This document shows, in pieces, positions 20,329 through 30,936 of a DNA stretch of 64,000 nucleotides. Both the position numbers and the translations under genes were made by a program. This DNA comes from Buchnera aphidicola (Protaphis terricola) (GTDB taxonomy: Bacteria > Pseudomonadota > Gammaproteobacteria > Enterobacterales > Enterobacteriaceae): assembly GCF_964059145.1 (NCBI RefSeq), contig NZ_OZ060405.1:310001-374000 (forward strand). Direction: 5' to 3'. The first letter of the stretch is position 1; each line of letters begins with the position of its first letter. The notes under the pieces were generated by a model. It was not told the origin of the DNA. It saw only the letters and a program-made list of their open reading frames with translations, and did not search any database.

Positions 20329-22089
20329 ATGCGTACTAAATATTGTGGAAATATTGGACTTATTGATTTAAATAAATCTATAATTTTATCTGGATGGGTA
20401 AATAAAATAAGAAATTTTGGTCAATTTATTTTTATAGATTTAAGAGATTATACAGGTACTATACAAATAATTTTTGAATTAAATAATTCTGAAATTTTTC
20501 AAAAAGCATTAAAATTAAAAAATGAATCATGTATTCAAGTCACTGGAATTGTAAAAAAAAGAAATATTAAAAATATAAATTCAAAAATGAATACTGGTAA
20601 AATAGAAATATTAGCAAAAAAAATAAATATATTTAATATTTCAGAACCGCTTCCAATAGATTATTCAAATAATAATAGTGATGATATACGATTAAAATAT
20701 CGTTATCTAGACCTTCGTCAATCAATCTTATTTAAAAATTTAAAAATTAGAAATGAAGTTACTTATTTAATTAGAAATTTTATGACAAAAAAAAAATTTT
20801 TAGATATTGAAACACCATTATTGACTAAATCTACTCCAGAAGGTGCAAGAGACTATTTAGTTCCAAGCAGGAATCATATAGGAAAATTTTATGCTTTACC
20901 ACAATCCCCGCAATTATTTAAACAATTATTAATGATTTCTGGAATTGATAGATATTATCAAATAGTTAAATGTTTTCGTGATGAAGATTTAAGATCAGAT
21001 CGTCAACCGGAATTTACACAAATTGATATTGAAGCATCATTTTTAAATGCTAAAAAAATTCGAAATATAGTAGAACAATTAATTAAAAAAATTTGGCTTA
21101 AAATATTAAATATACATTTAAAAAAATTTCCTGTAATTACTTATAATGAAGCAATTAAAAGGTATGGATCAGATAAACCTGATTTACGAAATCCTATGGA
21201 AATAATTGATATATCTGATATTATTAATAAAATAAAATTTTTTGATTTTTTTAAAATAAATACATTAAAAAATAAAACAATAGCTTTATTATGTTTTTCT
21301 CAAGGTTTTAAACTTAGTCGTAAAAAAATTAATGAATACTTAAGTAGCATTAATAAATTTGGTATAAATAAATCATTTTATATAAAAATTTTAAAAGACG
21401 ATAATAATCAAAATAATATCATTAGTTCAATAAAAAATATTTTAGATAAGAAAACATTAAATAAAATTTTAACTAAATCTAATGCTAAAATTGGAGATGT
21501 TTTATTTATAGTCGCCGGTGAGGAAAATATTGTACATAAATCTTTAGGGAAATTGCGTATTAAATTAGGTAATGATTTTTTAATTTTTAAAAAAAATATT
21601 TGGGCTCCATTATGGATTATTAATTTTCCTATGTTTAAAAAAAATAAATTAGGAGTATTTTCTTCTATTCATCATCCATTTACAGCATTTAAAAAAAATC
21701 ATGAAAATAAATTTTCTAGAAATTTAGATTATGCTATGTCAGATAGTTATGATTTGGTAATTAATGGATATGAAATTGGTGGTGGATCAGTTCGAATTCA
21801 TAATCTTGAAATACAAAAAAAAGTTTTTAATATTATTGGTATCAATGAAAAAGATCAAAAAGAAAAATTTGGATTCTTACTTGAAGCATTAAAATATGGT
21901 GCTCCACCACATGCAGGTATAGCTCTTGGTTTAGATAGAATAATTATGCTTTTAAGAAATACAGATAATATTAGAGATGTTATTGCTTTTCCTAAAACAA
22001 CATCAGCTTCATGCCCACTGACTAACGCGCCAAGTATAATAGAAAATAAAAATTTAAATGAATTAAATATTAATATTAATAAAAAATAA
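20329..22089 (+). CDS. aspS: Aspartyl-tRNA synthetase
   Basis: Class II synthetase, 586 residues (E. coli 590). N-terminal OB fold for the anticodon (LSGWVNKIRNFGQFIFIDLRD near residues 20-40), the bacterial insertion domain in the middle, then the catalytic core with EGARDYLVPSR, motif 2 FRDEDLRSDRQPEFTQIDIE and motif 3 APPHAGIALGLDRIIMLL. The insertion domain (about 290-420) is the most diverged and lysine/asparagine-rich part. The stop is only 4 bases from the convergent znuB stop, with no terminator space between. Confidence 0.98.
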   Translation: MRTKYCGNIGLIDLNKSIILSGWVNKIRNFGQFIFIDLRDYTGTIQIIFELNNSEIFQKALKLKNESCIQVTGIVKKRNIKNINSKMNTGKIEILAKKINIFNISEPLPIDYSNNNSDDIRLKYRYLDLRQSILFKNLKIRNEVTYLIRNFMTKKKFLDIETPLLTKSTPEGARDYLVPSRNHIGKFYALPQSPQLFKQLLMISGIDRYYQIVKCFRDEDLRSDRQPEFTQIDIEASFLNAKKIRNIVEQLIKKIWLKILNIHLKKFPVITYNEAIKRYGSDKPDLRNPMEIIDISDIINKIKFFDFFKINTLKNKTIALLCFSQGFKLSRKKINEYLSSINKFGINKSFYIKILKDDNNQNNIISSIKNILDKKTLNKILTKSNAKIGDVLFIVAGEENIVHKSLGKLRIKLGNDFLIFKKNIWAPLWIINFPMFKKNKLGVFSSIHHPFTAFKKNHENKFSRNLDYAMSDSYDLVINGYEIGGGSVRIHNLEIQKKVFNIIGINEKDQKEKFGFLLEALKYGAPPHAGIALGLDRIIMLLRNTDNIRDVIAFPKTTSASCPLTNAPSIIENKNLNELNININKK

Positions 22090-22093
22090 TTTT

Positions 22094-22888
22094 TTATATT
22101 TTAAAAAAAATTTTTTTTATACTACTTAACAAATAAAGAAAAGAAGAAAATAAAACAATAGAAGGGCTTGTTGGAGTATTTAAAAAAACAGATAAAAATA
22201 CTCCACCTGTAATAGATAACATACTTAGTAAAATCGAAATAAATACCATTTTTTCTGGAGATTTTGAAAAATATTTTGCAGTTGCAGGTGGGATAACCAA
22301 TAAAGAAGTTATTAATAAAGCGCCTACAAATTTAATTGAAATAGAAATTGTTAAAGCAGTAGTTAACATTAAAGTTAGACGCGTAAAAAATATGTTAACA
22401 CCATCAATTTGAGCTAATTCTGGATTAATTGTAACCAATAAAATCTTTTCCCAAAAAATAAGTAAAATACTTAAAACAATTATACTTCCAAAAAAAATTA
22501 TTATTACATCGTTTTGATTTATAGAAAGTAGATCACCAAATAAATAATGATCAAAATTTATTTTTTTTGGAGTTGATATTAAACTAATTAATATTATACC
22601 TAAAGACATTGAACTATGTGATATTATAGTTAATATTGTTTCTAACGCAATAGGTAAAATTTTTTCTAACCATACCAAAATAACTGCAAGTAAACTTATA
22701 AAAATAAAGATAATATAAAAAGAATTACTTTGAAATGCTAAAGATATAGCTAATCCTAATAAGGATGAATGAGATAAAGTGTCACCAAACGATGACATTC
22801 GACGCCAAATGATAAAAGTACCTAGAAAACCTGTAGCAAAAGATAAAAATATTCCAGATAACCATCCTGGAAAGATTAATTTGAACAT
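22094..22888 (-). CDS. znuB: Zinc ABC transporter permease
   Basis: Inner-membrane component of the high-affinity zinc importer ZnuABC. A 264-residue hydrophobic protein of the ABC-3 family with about eight membrane segments; family features include GFLGTFIIWRRMSSFGDTLSHSSLLG (first loop) and the later GALLITSLLVIPPATAKY. It is downstream of znuC with 36 bases between. The solute-binding protein gene znuA, divergent from znuC in E. coli, is not adjacent here. Confidence 0.93.
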   Translation of the reverse strand: MFKLIFPGWLSGIFLSFATGFLGTFIIWRRMSSFGDTLSHSSLLGLAISLAFQSNSFYIIFIFISLLAVILVWLEKILPIALETILTIISHSSMSLGIILISLISTPKKINFDHYLFGDLLSINQNDVIIIFFGSIIVLSILLIFWEKILLVTINPELAQIDGVNIFFTRLTLMLTTALTISISIKFVGALLITSLLVIPPATAKYFSKSPEKMVFISILLSMLSITGGVFLSVFLNTPTSPSIVLFSSFLYLLSSIKKIFFKI

Positions 22889-22924
22889 AATAAATAAATA
22901 CTCTTGTTAATATCTTGTATGTTA

Positions 22925-23644
22925 TTAGTATTGATGAATATGATCATGATTATGATGATAAATTGCTATTTCTTTAATACGCTTTAAACCGAACATTGAA
23001 ATAAATTCTAAACTATTAAATACTTTTTTTGGATGCCCGGAACAACAAATATGTTTATTTAAACAAATAACATAATCAGTTTTAGACATAACAAAATTTA
23101 AATCATGTGATACTATTAAAATAGTACAATTAAGTTCTCTACGAATAGAATAAATTAAATTATATAAATCTAATTGACCAATAATATCTACTCCTTGTGA
23201 TGGTTCATCTAAAACAAGCAAATTTGGATTATTTAAAAGAGATCTAGCTAAAAGTATACGTTGTATTTCTCCACTAGATAATCTTTTTAATGGAAAATAT
23301 TGTAATGATTCAGCCTTGACACGTTTTAAGATTTTTAAAATATTATTAGTATTTTTTTTATATTGAGATAATCTTAAAAATCGATCAACTGTCATTGGTA
23401 ATAAATCATTAAGATATAATTTTTGAGGTACATATCCAATAGAGATATTGGAAGAACGAAAAACTTTACCAGTTGTAGGATGAATTAAACCTAAAATAAC
23501 ACGTATTAAAGTAGATTTTCCAGCACCATTTGGACCTATTATTGTAAAAATACGATTTTCAGTTAAAGATAATGATATATTTTGAAGAATAGAATGATTA
23601 GAAAAATTTACATATATATTTTTTAAACTAATAAGATTTAACAT
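22925..23644 (-). CDS. znuC: Zinc ABC transporter ATP-binding protein
   Basis: ATPase subunit powering ZnuB. It has 239 residues (E. coli 251). Walker A is GPNGAGKSTL (near residue 37), the signature is LSSGEIQRILLAR, Walker B is LLVLDEPSQG, and the switch His is in IVSHDLN. The C-terminus is histidine-rich (HHNHDHIH), which could bind metal, a feature also known in enterobacterial ZnuC. It forms an operon with znuB. Confidence 0.94.
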   Translation of the reverse strand: MLNLISLKNIYVNFSNHSILQNISLSLTENRIFTIIGPNGAGKSTLIRVILGLIHPTTGKVFRSSNISIGYVPQKLYLNDLLPMTVDRFLRLSQYKKNTNNILKILKRVKAESLQYFPLKRLSSGEIQRILLARSLLNNPNLLVLDEPSQGVDIIGQLDLYNLIYSIRRELNCTILIVSHDLNFVMSKTDYVICLNKHICCSGHPKKVFNSLEFISMFGLKRIKEIAIYHHNHDHIHQY

Positions 23645-23987
23645 AATTAAATAAACTTATTTTTTTATCCTATAATGGGATATTATAGAATACTTTTTAA
23701 GAAATAAATATAGATTTATATTAAATGATATTAAATAGAATAAAAATATTTTTTATAATATATAATTTTATTATTAAAAATATTTATATCAAAATAAAAT
23801 TTTATTTAAATAAAAAAATAAAATAAAAAAGAACTTTTAGATTTATTTAATATACTTTAATAATTAACTAAAGCAATTATATCAATAAGTTTATCAATAT
23901 TATTTTGATAAATTAAAAATATTTAAATAATTTAAAAATATTATAATGTATTTAAATTAAAATATACTTAGATAATTAAATAATTTA
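23645..23987. other. Intergenic region between pykA 3' end and znuC start
   Basis: 343 bases, almost entirely A and T. It holds the leader of znuC (palindrome at 23670-23688) and a small hairpin, TTTATCAA/TTGATAAA, at 23890-23912 that may mark the end of the pykA transcript. Six-frame reading gives only short stop-broken stretches. This is where E. coli has znuA next to znuC, but I recognise no znuA remnant. Confidence 0.5.
23670..23688 (-). promoter_or_regulatory. Candidate znuC promoter/operator palindrome
   Basis: CTATAAT and ATTATAG arms around a 5-base centre, 26 bases upstream of the znuC start. On the minus strand it gives a TATAAT hexamer, so it could serve as a -10 element. Its symmetry resembles a metalloregulator site, but similarity to the enterobacterial Zur box is weak. 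Confidence 0.25.
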
Positions 23988-25433
23988 TTAATAAAATACT
24001 TTTAAAATTCTACTAGTATTAGTTTTTCCTATTTTTCCCATAATATCACCTTGAGTAACAATCACTAGATCACCATTGAATAAATAACCTTTTTTACAAA
24101 GTAACATTATAGCTTCATTAGCTGCTTTTACTCCATCATTTTTACTATTAAAATAAACAGGAATTACACCTCTATATAAAGTTGACAAATTTAAAGTTTT
24201 GATATGTTTTGATAAAGCAAAAATTGGTAGTCCAGATGTTATTCTAGAAGTCATTAATGCAGTTTTACCTGATTCGGTCATTGTGATTATTGCAGTAATA
24301 CCATTTAAATGATTAGCTGCATACATAGATGACATAGCAATTGCTTCTTCTATATCATTAAACTTCATATTAATACGATGTTTAGAAACATTAATACTTG
24401 GTATTTTTTCTGCACCAATACATACTTTAGACATATTTTCAACAGTTTCAGATGGATATTTTCCAGAAGCAGTTTCAGCGGATAACATCACTGCATCACT
24501 ACCATCTAAAACAGCGTTAGCAACATCCATAACCTCAGCACGAGTAGGTAAAGGGTTTAAAATCATAGATTCCATCATTTGTGTTGCAGTAATAACTACT
24601 TTGTTTAATTTTCTAGCACTTCTAATTAAATGTTTTTGAATACCTACAAGTTCTGCATCACCAATTTCTACTCCTAAATCACCTCTAGCAATCATAATTG
24701 CATCTGAAGATAATATTATTTCTTCTATAATTCTTTGATCAAAAACAGCTTCTGCACGTTCTATTTTTGCAATAATTTTTGCTTGACTACCAGCTTGATT
24801 TAATAAATATCTAGCTTTTTTTAAATCTTCTCCACAACGAGGAAAAGAAATTGCTAAGTAATCAACATCTATCTGAGAAGCAAGTATTATATCATTTCGA
24901 TCTTTTTCTGTTAACGCATGTGCTGATAATCCACCGCCTAATTTATTAATACCTTTATTATTTGATAAAACACCCCCTATAATAACTTTAGTAAATATTT
25001 TAGAATTAGTAACTTTAAATACTTCTAACTGTATTTTCCCATCATCTAATAATAATATATCATTAATATTTAAATCATATGGTAATTTTTTATAATCAAT
25101 TCCAATTTTTTCTTCATCACCATCATTTTCTCCTAAATTTGCATCTAATATAAAGATTTTATTTTTACAAAGAAAAATATTATTTTTTTTAAATTTAGAA
25201 ATTCGAATTTTAGGTCCTTGTAAATCTCCTAATAAAGCAATATTAGTATTTAAACTACGCATAATTTCTCTTGCTTTTATAGCTCTTTTTTTATGTTCCT
25301 GAGAAGTTCCATGAGAAAAATTTAAACGAAGAACATTAGCTCCAGATTGAATAATTTTTCTAAGGTTATCATCTTGATCTGTAGAAGGACCCAAAGTAGC
25401 TACAATTTTAGTTCTTCTTAAACGAGTTAACAT
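23988..25433 (-). CDS. pykA: Pyruvate kinase II
   Basis: Last glycolytic step, transferring phosphate from PEP to ADP. It has 481 residues (E. coli PykA 480) and follows PykA rather than PykF throughout, e.g. [37 protein letters not shown] and [14 protein letters not shown]. The catalytic Lys is in KIERAEA, metal/substrate loop [19 protein letters not shown], and the ADP-side [13 protein letters not shown]. It is divergent from zwf over 266 bases; in E. coli hexR lies between these two genes and is missing here. Confidence 0.98.
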   Translation of the reverse strand: MLTRLRRTKIVATLGPSTDQDDNLRKIIQSGANVLRLNFSHGTSQEHKKRAIKAREIMRSLNTNIALLGDLQGPKIRISKFKKNNIFLCKNKIFILDANLGENDGDEEKIGIDYKKLPYDLNINDILLLDDGKIQLEVFKVTNSKIFTKVIIGGVLSNNKGINKLGGGLSAHALTEKDRNDIILASQIDVDYLAISFPRCGEDLKKARYLLNQAGSQAKIIAKIERAEAVFDQRIIEEIILSSDAIMIARGDLGVEIGDAELVGIQKHLIRSARKLNKVVITATQMMESMILNPLPTRAEVMDVANAVLDGSDAVMLSAETASGKYPSETVENMSKVCIGAEKIPSINVSKHRINMKFNDIEEAIAMSSMYAANHLNGITAIITMTESGKTALMTSRITSGLPIFALSKHIKTLNLSTLYRGVIPVYFNSKNDGVKAANEAIMLLCKKGYLFNGDLVIVTQGDIMGKIGKTNTSRILKVFY

Positions 25434-25699
25434 ACTACCTCTATAAAAATATAATAATTAAAAAATTAAATATATTATTTTATTTAATTTAATTTCATGA
25501 AGAAAAATAATTGAAAATAAAATATTCATTTATATTTAGTTATTTATTTAGTAACATTGATAAAAATAATTATATTTAATAATACCCTATATTAAATAAA
25601 AAATCTTAAACAATATTTATTCTAACAAATAATTTTATTTAAATTTATTTATATTTTTAAAATATTAAAAAATTTTATATTATAAAAAAGAGAAATTTT

Positions 25700-27178
25700 A
25701 TGTTTAAAGAAACTACTCAATCTTGCGATTTAGTTATTTTTGGAACAAAAGGTGACTTATCTAGAAGAAAATTACTACCTGCATTATATAAACTAGAAAA
25801 ATTTAAAAAAATACATCCTAATACGCGTATAATTGGAGCTGCTAGAGCTAATTGGAATAAAGAAGAATATAAAAAAATAGTAAAAAAATCTATTAAAGAA
25901 TTTTTAAATGAAAATTTTAATGAAAATATTTGGAAACAATTAAGTGTTCGTTTACATTTTATCAATATAGATGTAAATGAAGAATTATGCTTTATTGAAT
26001 TAAAAAAAATTCTAGATCAAACAAAAAATATAAATATTTACTATTGTGCTGTACCTCCTAATAATTTTAATGCTATTTTCAAAGGATTAGGAAAAATAAA
26101 TTTAAATATATTACCATCAAGAATAATAATAGAAAAACCAATAGGTACATGTTTTTATACATGTGAAAAAATTAATAATCAAATGTCTAAATATTTTTTA
26201 GAATCACAAATTTTTAGAATTGATCATTATTTAGGAAAAGAATCAATATTAAATATATTATCATTGCGTTTTTCAAATTCATTATTTTTTCATAATTGGA
26301 ATTACAAAATTATTGATCATGTTCAAATTACTGTATCTGAAGAAGTAGGTATTGAAGGTAGATGGAATTATTTCAATCAAATAGGACAAACAAGGGATAT
26401 GGTACAAAACCATCTGTTACAAATATTAACAATTATTGCTATGGATCCTCCAAAAAATATTCAACCAAAAAGTATTCAAAATGAAAAAATTAAAATATTA
26501 AAAAATCTTAAAACTATTGACATAAATAATATAAATACTAAAACTGTTCGAGGACAATATACATCTGGAAATATTAATGGTAGAAAAATTCCTTCGTATT
26601 TAGAGGAAAACAATACAAATAAAACAAGCGAAACTGAAACATTTGTATCTATTAAAGTAGAAATTGAAAATAAAAAATGGCATGGTGTTCCTTTTTATTT
26701 AAGAACAGGAAAAAGATTAGCACATAAATATTCAGAAATAGTAATTTTTTTTAAAAAAACACCTGTAAATTTATTTTCAAAATATAATAAAAACTTACCT
26801 TTGAATAAATTAATTTTACAATTAGAACCAAATGAAAATATAAAAATAGATTTATTAAAAAAATTACCAGGATTATATGAAATATATCAATTAGAAGATA
26901 ATAGAATTAAATCAAATTATTTTAATAAAAATAATGAAAATAAAATTGATGCTTATGAAAGGCTTTTATTAGAAAGTATGAAAGGAGTGCAATCTTTATT
27001 TGTATCTCGTGAAGAAATAGAAACAGCATGGAAATGGATAGATCCAATTATTAATGCTTGGAAAATAACAAAAAAAAATACACTTCAATTATATAAACCA
27101 GGGACATCAGGACCAAAAATATCAGATCAAATGCTTATTCAAGACGGAAGATATTGGAATAAATTTGATTTAAACTAA
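25700..27178 (+). CDS. zwf: Glucose-6-phosphate 1-dehydrogenase
   Basis: Entry to the oxidative pentose phosphate pathway and a major NADPH source. It has 492 residues (E. coli 491). The dinucleotide fold begins FGTKGDLSRRKLLPALYKL, the active-site motif FRIDHYLGKES contains the catalytic His region near residue 178-186, and the substrate-binding FYLRTGKRL and C-terminal AYERLLLESMKG are conserved. The ribosome-binding site is AGAGA. It is divergent from pykA. Confidence 0.98.
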   Translation: MFKETTQSCDLVIFGTKGDLSRRKLLPALYKLEKFKKIHPNTRIIGAARANWNKEEYKKIVKKSIKEFLNENFNENIWKQLSVRLHFINIDVNEELCFIELKKILDQTKNINIYYCAVPPNNFNAIFKGLGKINLNILPSRIIIEKPIGTCFYTCEKINNQMSKYFLESQIFRIDHYLGKESILNILSLRFSNSLFFHNWNYKIIDHVQITVSEEVGIEGRWNYFNQIGQTRDMVQNHLLQILTIIAMDPPKNIQPKSIQNEKIKILKNLKTIDINNINTKTVRGQYTSGNINGRKIPSYLEENNTNKTSETETFVSIKVEIENKKWHGVPFYLRTGKRLAHKYSEIVIFFKKTPVNLFSKYNKNLPLNKLILQLEPNENIKIDLLKKLPGLYEIYQLEDNRIKSNYFNKNNENKIDAYERLLLESMKGVQSLFVSREEIETAWKWIDPIINAWKITKKNTLQLYKPGTSGPKISDQMLIQDGRYWNKFDLN

Positions 27179-27308
27179 TTATAAATACTTGATCTGTATT
27201 GACTTCATAAAGATAATCATGTTAAGTTAAAATAATTTTCATCTAAAATTAATACTTTTATTTATATTATTTAATATATTATTTTTTCATTGAGGAAGAT
27301 AATATCTT

Positions 27309-28187
27309 ATGATACGTATCATTCTTTTCTTATTAACTAATTTAGCAGTTACATCAACATTTGCTTTAATTTTAACATTAACAGGAATTAATTCGGATAG
27401 TATTTATGGTATTTTAATTATTTCTAGTTTATTTGGCTTTAGTGGATCTCTTGTTTCACTGCTTATATCAAAATGGATTGCATTACGTTCTGTTAATGGT
27501 AGGATTATTAATTTCCCTAATAATGATATAGAAAATTGGTTAATATCAACTATTAAACAACAAGCTTTTAAAAAAGGTATAAAAACACCTCAAATTGCCA
27601 TATATGATTCTGCTGATATTAATGCTTTTGCAACAGGTTGCAGGCGTAATTCAGCATTAGTTGCAGTATCTACAGGATTATTAGAGAATATGACTAAAGA
27701 TGAAGCAGAAGCAGTTTTGGCTCATGAAATTAGTCATATTTCTAATGGTGATATGATTACAATGAGTTTAATACAAGGTGTTGTAAATACATTTGTTATA
27801 TTTATATCTCGTATTGTTTCACAAATATTAAATAATCTTTTATTAAATAATCGAGAAGAAAATAATGAAAATGAAAAAAATTCATTTACTTATTTTATAA
27901 TTTCTACATTTTTAGAAATAATTTTTGGAGTTCTGGCAAGTATTATAACTATGTGGTTTTCTAGACATCGAGAATTTTATGCTGATGCTAGTTCTGCAAA
28001 ATTAGTAGGTAATAAAAAAATGATTGCTGCGTTAAATCGATTAAAATTAAGCTCTAAACCACAAGAACCTGATAGTATTATGACATTTTGCATTCATGGA
28101 AGATCTAATAAAATTATCGAATTATTTGCATCTCATCCCTCTTTAGATAAAAGAATACAAGCTTTAAATAATAAAAAATATATGTAA
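27309..28187 (+). CDS. htpX: Membrane zinc metalloprotease HtpX
   Basis: Inner-membrane M48 endopeptidase in quality control of membrane proteins. It has 292 residues (E. coli 293). Two membrane helices at about 4-26 and 33-54, the zinc site HEISH at 139-143 in [16 protein letters not shown], two more hydrophobic segments (about 155-172 and 195-215), and the third-ligand Glu in [22 protein letters not shown] precedes the start. Its retention hints at ongoing envelope-protein stress. Confidence 0.97.
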   Translation: MIRIILFLLTNLAVTSTFALILTLTGINSDSIYGILIISSLFGFSGSLVSLLISKWIALRSVNGRIINFPNNDIENWLISTIKQQAFKKGIKTPQIAIYDSADINAFATGCRRNSALVAVSTGLLENMTKDEAEAVLAHEISHISNGDMITMSLIQGVVNTFVIFISRIVSQILNNLLLNNREENNENEKNSFTYFIISTFLEIIFGVLASIITMWFSRHREFYADASSAKLVGNKKMIAALNRLKLSSKPQEPDSIMTFCIHGRSNKIIELFASHPSLDKRIQALNNKKYM

Positions 28188-28522
28188 AAATTAAAAATAA
28201 TATAAAAATTTCTCTTAGTAGAAAAAATATCTATTAAGAGAAAAAATAAAAAATATATTTATATATTTTAAAAGTTACAGAAAATTTTTTATTTAAAAAA
28301 TAAAAAATATTAAAAAATTTAAATTAAATTCTAATATTTTTAATATATTAAATATAAATAAATTCTTTTAATCTATTCATTCGAATATATATCTAGATTA
28401 TTTTTAATCTTCTTAAAAAAAATAAAACAAGATTTTTAAATAAAATATATAATATTAATTATACTATATTGTAGATAAATTAAATACTACGCTGTCCTAT
28501 TTTTTTTTACGGAGTTTTTCTG
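28188..28522. other. Intergenic region between htpX and yoaE
   Basis: 335 bases. It contains the htpX hairpin (28209-28243), then AT-rich sequence with no reading frame I recognise, and ends with a T9 run followed by the ACGGAG ribosome-binding site of yoaE. The yoaE promoter must lie here, but the AT-richness makes any hexamer call unreliable. Confidence 0.5.
28209..28243. terminator. htpX terminator hairpin
   Basis: Thirteen-base arms at 28209-28221 and 28231-28243 (TTTCTCTTAGTAG and complement with one G-T pair) and a 9-base A-rich loop, 21 bases after the htpX stop. The tail is A-rich with T tracts further on. Confidence 0.6.
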
Positions 28523-30091
28523 ATGGATTTTTTTTTAGAACCGTCAATTTGGGCCGGCTTATTAACACTTGTAGTTTTAGAAGTAGTGCTAGGGATTGAT
28601 AATTTAATATTTGTAGCAATTTTATCAGAAAAATTACCTCCTGAACAAAGAGATAAAGCACGTATAATTGGTTTAAGTTTAGCATTAATTATGCGATTAG
28701 CATTATTATCATTAATTTCCTGGGTTGTAACTTTAACTACTCCAATTTTTAGTAGTAAATTTTTTGATTTATCAATTCGTGATTTAATTTTATTAATTGG
28801 CGGTTTATTTTTATTATTTAAAGCTACAATTGAACTACATGAAAGATTAGAAAATGATGAAGATCATGAAAATACAGAAAACAAAAACTATGCTAGTTTT
28901 TGGGCAGTAGTTATCCAGATTGTTATATTAGATGCAGTTTTTTCATTAGATGCAATTATTACAGCTGTAGGTATGGTGAATCAACTGTTAATTATGATGA
29001 TTGCAGTAATATTAGCTGCAATAATTATGTTATTAGCATCAAAAGCATTAACCAATTTTATTAATTTACATCAAACTGTTGTAGTTTTATGCCTAAGTTT
29101 TTTATTAATGATAGGTTTTAATTTAGTTGCAGAATCATTAAAATTTTATATTCCAAAAGGATATTTATATGCTGCAATAGGTTTTTCTATTTTAATTGAG
29201 ATCTTTAATCAAATAGCTCGTCATAATTTTATGAAAAATCAATCTCGAAAACCTATGCGACAGAGAGCTGCAGAAGCAATTTTGCGTTTAATGATAAGAG
29301 AAAAAAATAAAAATATTAATATAAAAAAAACTAAAATAAATAATACTCAAAAGGTATCAATTGTACCATCAGTAGAAACAGAAATGTTTAAAGATGAAGA
29401 AAAATATATGATTAATGGAGTTTTAACATTGGCAGGTCGATCAATTAAAAGTATTATGACTCCTAGAAGTAATATATCTTGGGTTAATACAGAAAATAAT
29501 ATCAATGAAATTAGAAAACAATTATTAGATACACCGCATAGTTTATTTCCAGTTTGTAAAGGTGAACTAGATGAAATTATTGGTATTGTAAGAGCTAAAG
29601 AACTTTTAGTTGCTATCGAAAAAAATCAAGATGTATATCAATTTTCTTCTCAAATACCACCTATTATTATACCAGATACTCTTGATCCTATTAATTTATT
29701 AGGTGTTCTCCGTCGAGCCCAAGGTAGTTTTGTAATTGTAAGTAATGAATTTGGTGTTGTTCAAGGTTTAATCACGCCATTAGATGTTTTAGAAGCTATA
29801 GCTGGGGAATTTCCTGATGCAGATGAAACACCTAATATCATTAAAGAACAAAATAGTTGGTTAGTTAAAGGTGAAACAGATTTACATTCATTACAACAAT
29901 TACTTAATACAAAGGAATTAATTAAAGAAGATGATTGTGCTTCTTTAGGAGGATTATTAATAGCACAAAATGGTCAATTACCTACTCAAGGTGAAACAAT
30001 TAATATTAATTCTTTTTCATTTTATATAGTAAAAGCAACAGAATATCGTATTGATTTAGTTAGAATTATTAAGAATTCAAATATAAATTAA
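28523..30091 (+). CDS. yoaE: TerC-family membrane protein with CBS and CorC domains
   Basis: Inner-membrane protein of unknown exact role; TerC-family proteins are linked to metal-ion (manganese) handling. It has 522 residues (E. coli YoaE 518). Residues about 1-230 form the TerC domain with around seven membrane helices and the conserved acidic motifs [11 protein letters not shown] and [20 protein letters not shown] pair spans about 305-425 ([42 protein letters not shown]). The C-terminal CorC/HlyC domain runs from about 440 to the end. A strong SD (CGGAG) precedes the ATG. It is followed after 66 bases by tsaB. Confidence 0.94.
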   Translation: MDFFLEPSIWAGLLTLVVLEVVLGIDNLIFVAILSEKLPPEQRDKARIIGLSLALIMRLALLSLISWVVTLTTPIFSSKFFDLSIRDLILLIGGLFLLFKATIELHERLENDEDHENTENKNYASFWAVVIQIVILDAVFSLDAIITAVGMVNQLLIMMIAVILAAIIMLLASKALTNFINLHQTVVVLCLSFLLMIGFNLVAESLKFYIPKGYLYAAIGFSILIEIFNQIARHNFMKNQSRKPMRQRAAEAILRLMIREKNKNINIKKTKINNTQKVSIVPSVETEMFKDEEKYMINGVLTLAGRSIKSIMTPRSNISWVNTENNINEIRKQLLDTPHSLFPVCKGELDEIIGIVRAKELLVAIEKNQDVYQFSSQIPPIIIPDTLDPINLLGVLRRAQGSFVIVSNEFGVVQGLITPLDVLEAIAGEFPDADETPNIIKEQNSWLVKGETDLHSLQQLLNTKELIKEDDCASLGGLLIAQNGQLPTQGETININSFSFYIVKATEYRIDLVRIIKNSNIN

Positions 30092-30157
30092 AAATATATT
30101 TTTCTAAAAATATATTTATTATAAAAATAAATTTAATTTAAATATTGAGAAAAAATT

Positions 30158-30821
30158 ATGTCTAATATAATTTTAGCAATTGATGCTTCAATAAATTATT
30201 GTTCAATTGCTATATATAAAAATAAAAAAATATATTCATTACTAAATAAATCTAAAGAAAAACATACTATTAAAATATTACCAATGATTAAGAAAATATT
30301 AATTTTATCTAATACAAAATTAAAAGAAATTGAATATGTAACTTTTTCAAAAGGACCTGGTTATTTTACTGGATTAAGAATTGCTACAGGAATTGCTCAA
30401 AGTTTATCTTTAACTTTAAAAATTCCTATTTTAGGAATTTCAACTTTTTCTATTATAGCACAAAAAGTATGGAGAAAATATAAAAAAAAAAATACTAATT
30501 ATAATTTATGCTGGTTTAAATAAAGTATATTGGGCTGAATATATTAAAAATAATAAATTATTATGGTCTGGGGAAAAAACAGAATCTTTAATAAATATAA
30601 ATGAAATTAATAAAAAAATACACCTTTTTAAAGAAGATTGGATTATAGTTAATAGTGAATGGAATAAAAAAAAATCTTTAAATTTTTTAAAAACAAAAAA
30701 AGCAAAAACTATATTTCCTAATGCAAAAGATATAATTCCATTGGCTTTATTTAATATCAAACATAATAACTTTTTATATGCAACACAAGTTAATTCTGAG
30801 TATTTAAATGATATATTTTAA
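30158..30821 (+). pseudogene. tsaB: tRNA threonylcarbamoyladenosine protein TsaB, frameshifted at an A11 tract
   Basis: TsaB partners TsaD in making t6A37 of ANN-decoding tRNAs, a process essential in E. coli. The first part matches YeaZ/TsaB well: ILAIDAS, HTIKILPMIKKIL, SKGPGYFTGLRIATGIAQ. At an A11 tract (30482-30492) the frame runs into a stop at 30521-30523 after 121 residues. One A fewer, or two more, restores a reading with YAGLNKVYWAEY (E. coli DARMGEVYWAEY) through to the stop at 30819-30821, about 220 residues in all (E. coli 231). With two extra As the spacing equals that of E. coli. Expression by transcriptional slippage, or a miscounted homopolymer, are both plausible; true decay is less so. 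Confidence 0.88.
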
Positions 30822-30834
30822 ATATTAAAAAATG

Positions 30835-30869
30835 TCAATACTGAAATACTAAAAATACTTCAGTATTGA
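30835..30869. terminator. Bidirectional terminator between tsaB and minE
   Basis: Perfect 11-base arms at 30835-30845 and 30859-30869 (TCAATACTGAA and complement) with a 13-base loop. It lies between convergent tsaB and minE. On the minus strand it is followed by CATTTTTTAATATT, a good U tail for the min operon; on the plus strand by TGATATTATTTTAT. Confidence 0.75.
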
Positions 30870-30936
30870 TGATATTATTTTATATAAATTAAATTTAATT
30901 AATGATTTTTCATTTCTATATAATTATTTATAATAG

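Noticed and set aside
23670-23688. Zur operator upstream of znuC
   Set aside because: The palindrome is short and does not match the enterobacterial Zur consensus well; kept only as a low-confidence promoter/operator candidate.
23890-23912. Hairpin TTTATCAA/TTGATAAA considered as the pykA terminator
   Set aside because: Eight-bp stem with one G-C pair type and no T tract on the pykA strand; similar structures arise by chance in this composition, so it is mentioned only under the intergenic entry.
27190-27240. Heat-shock sigma-32 promoter upstream of htpX
   Set aside because: A CTTGAT element occurs, but no CCCCAT-like -10 at the right spacing; the TTGACT at this place also lacks a good -10.
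28497-28685. 62-codon minus-strand frame over the start of yoaE
   Set aside because: Antisense to a well-supported membrane protein; hydrophobic codons in yoaE produce leucine-rich shadows.
30506-30760. 84-codon open frame on the minus strand inside tsaB
   Set aside because: It is antisense to the restored TsaB C-terminal reading, which matches the family; it has no ribosome-binding site or recognisable motifs.
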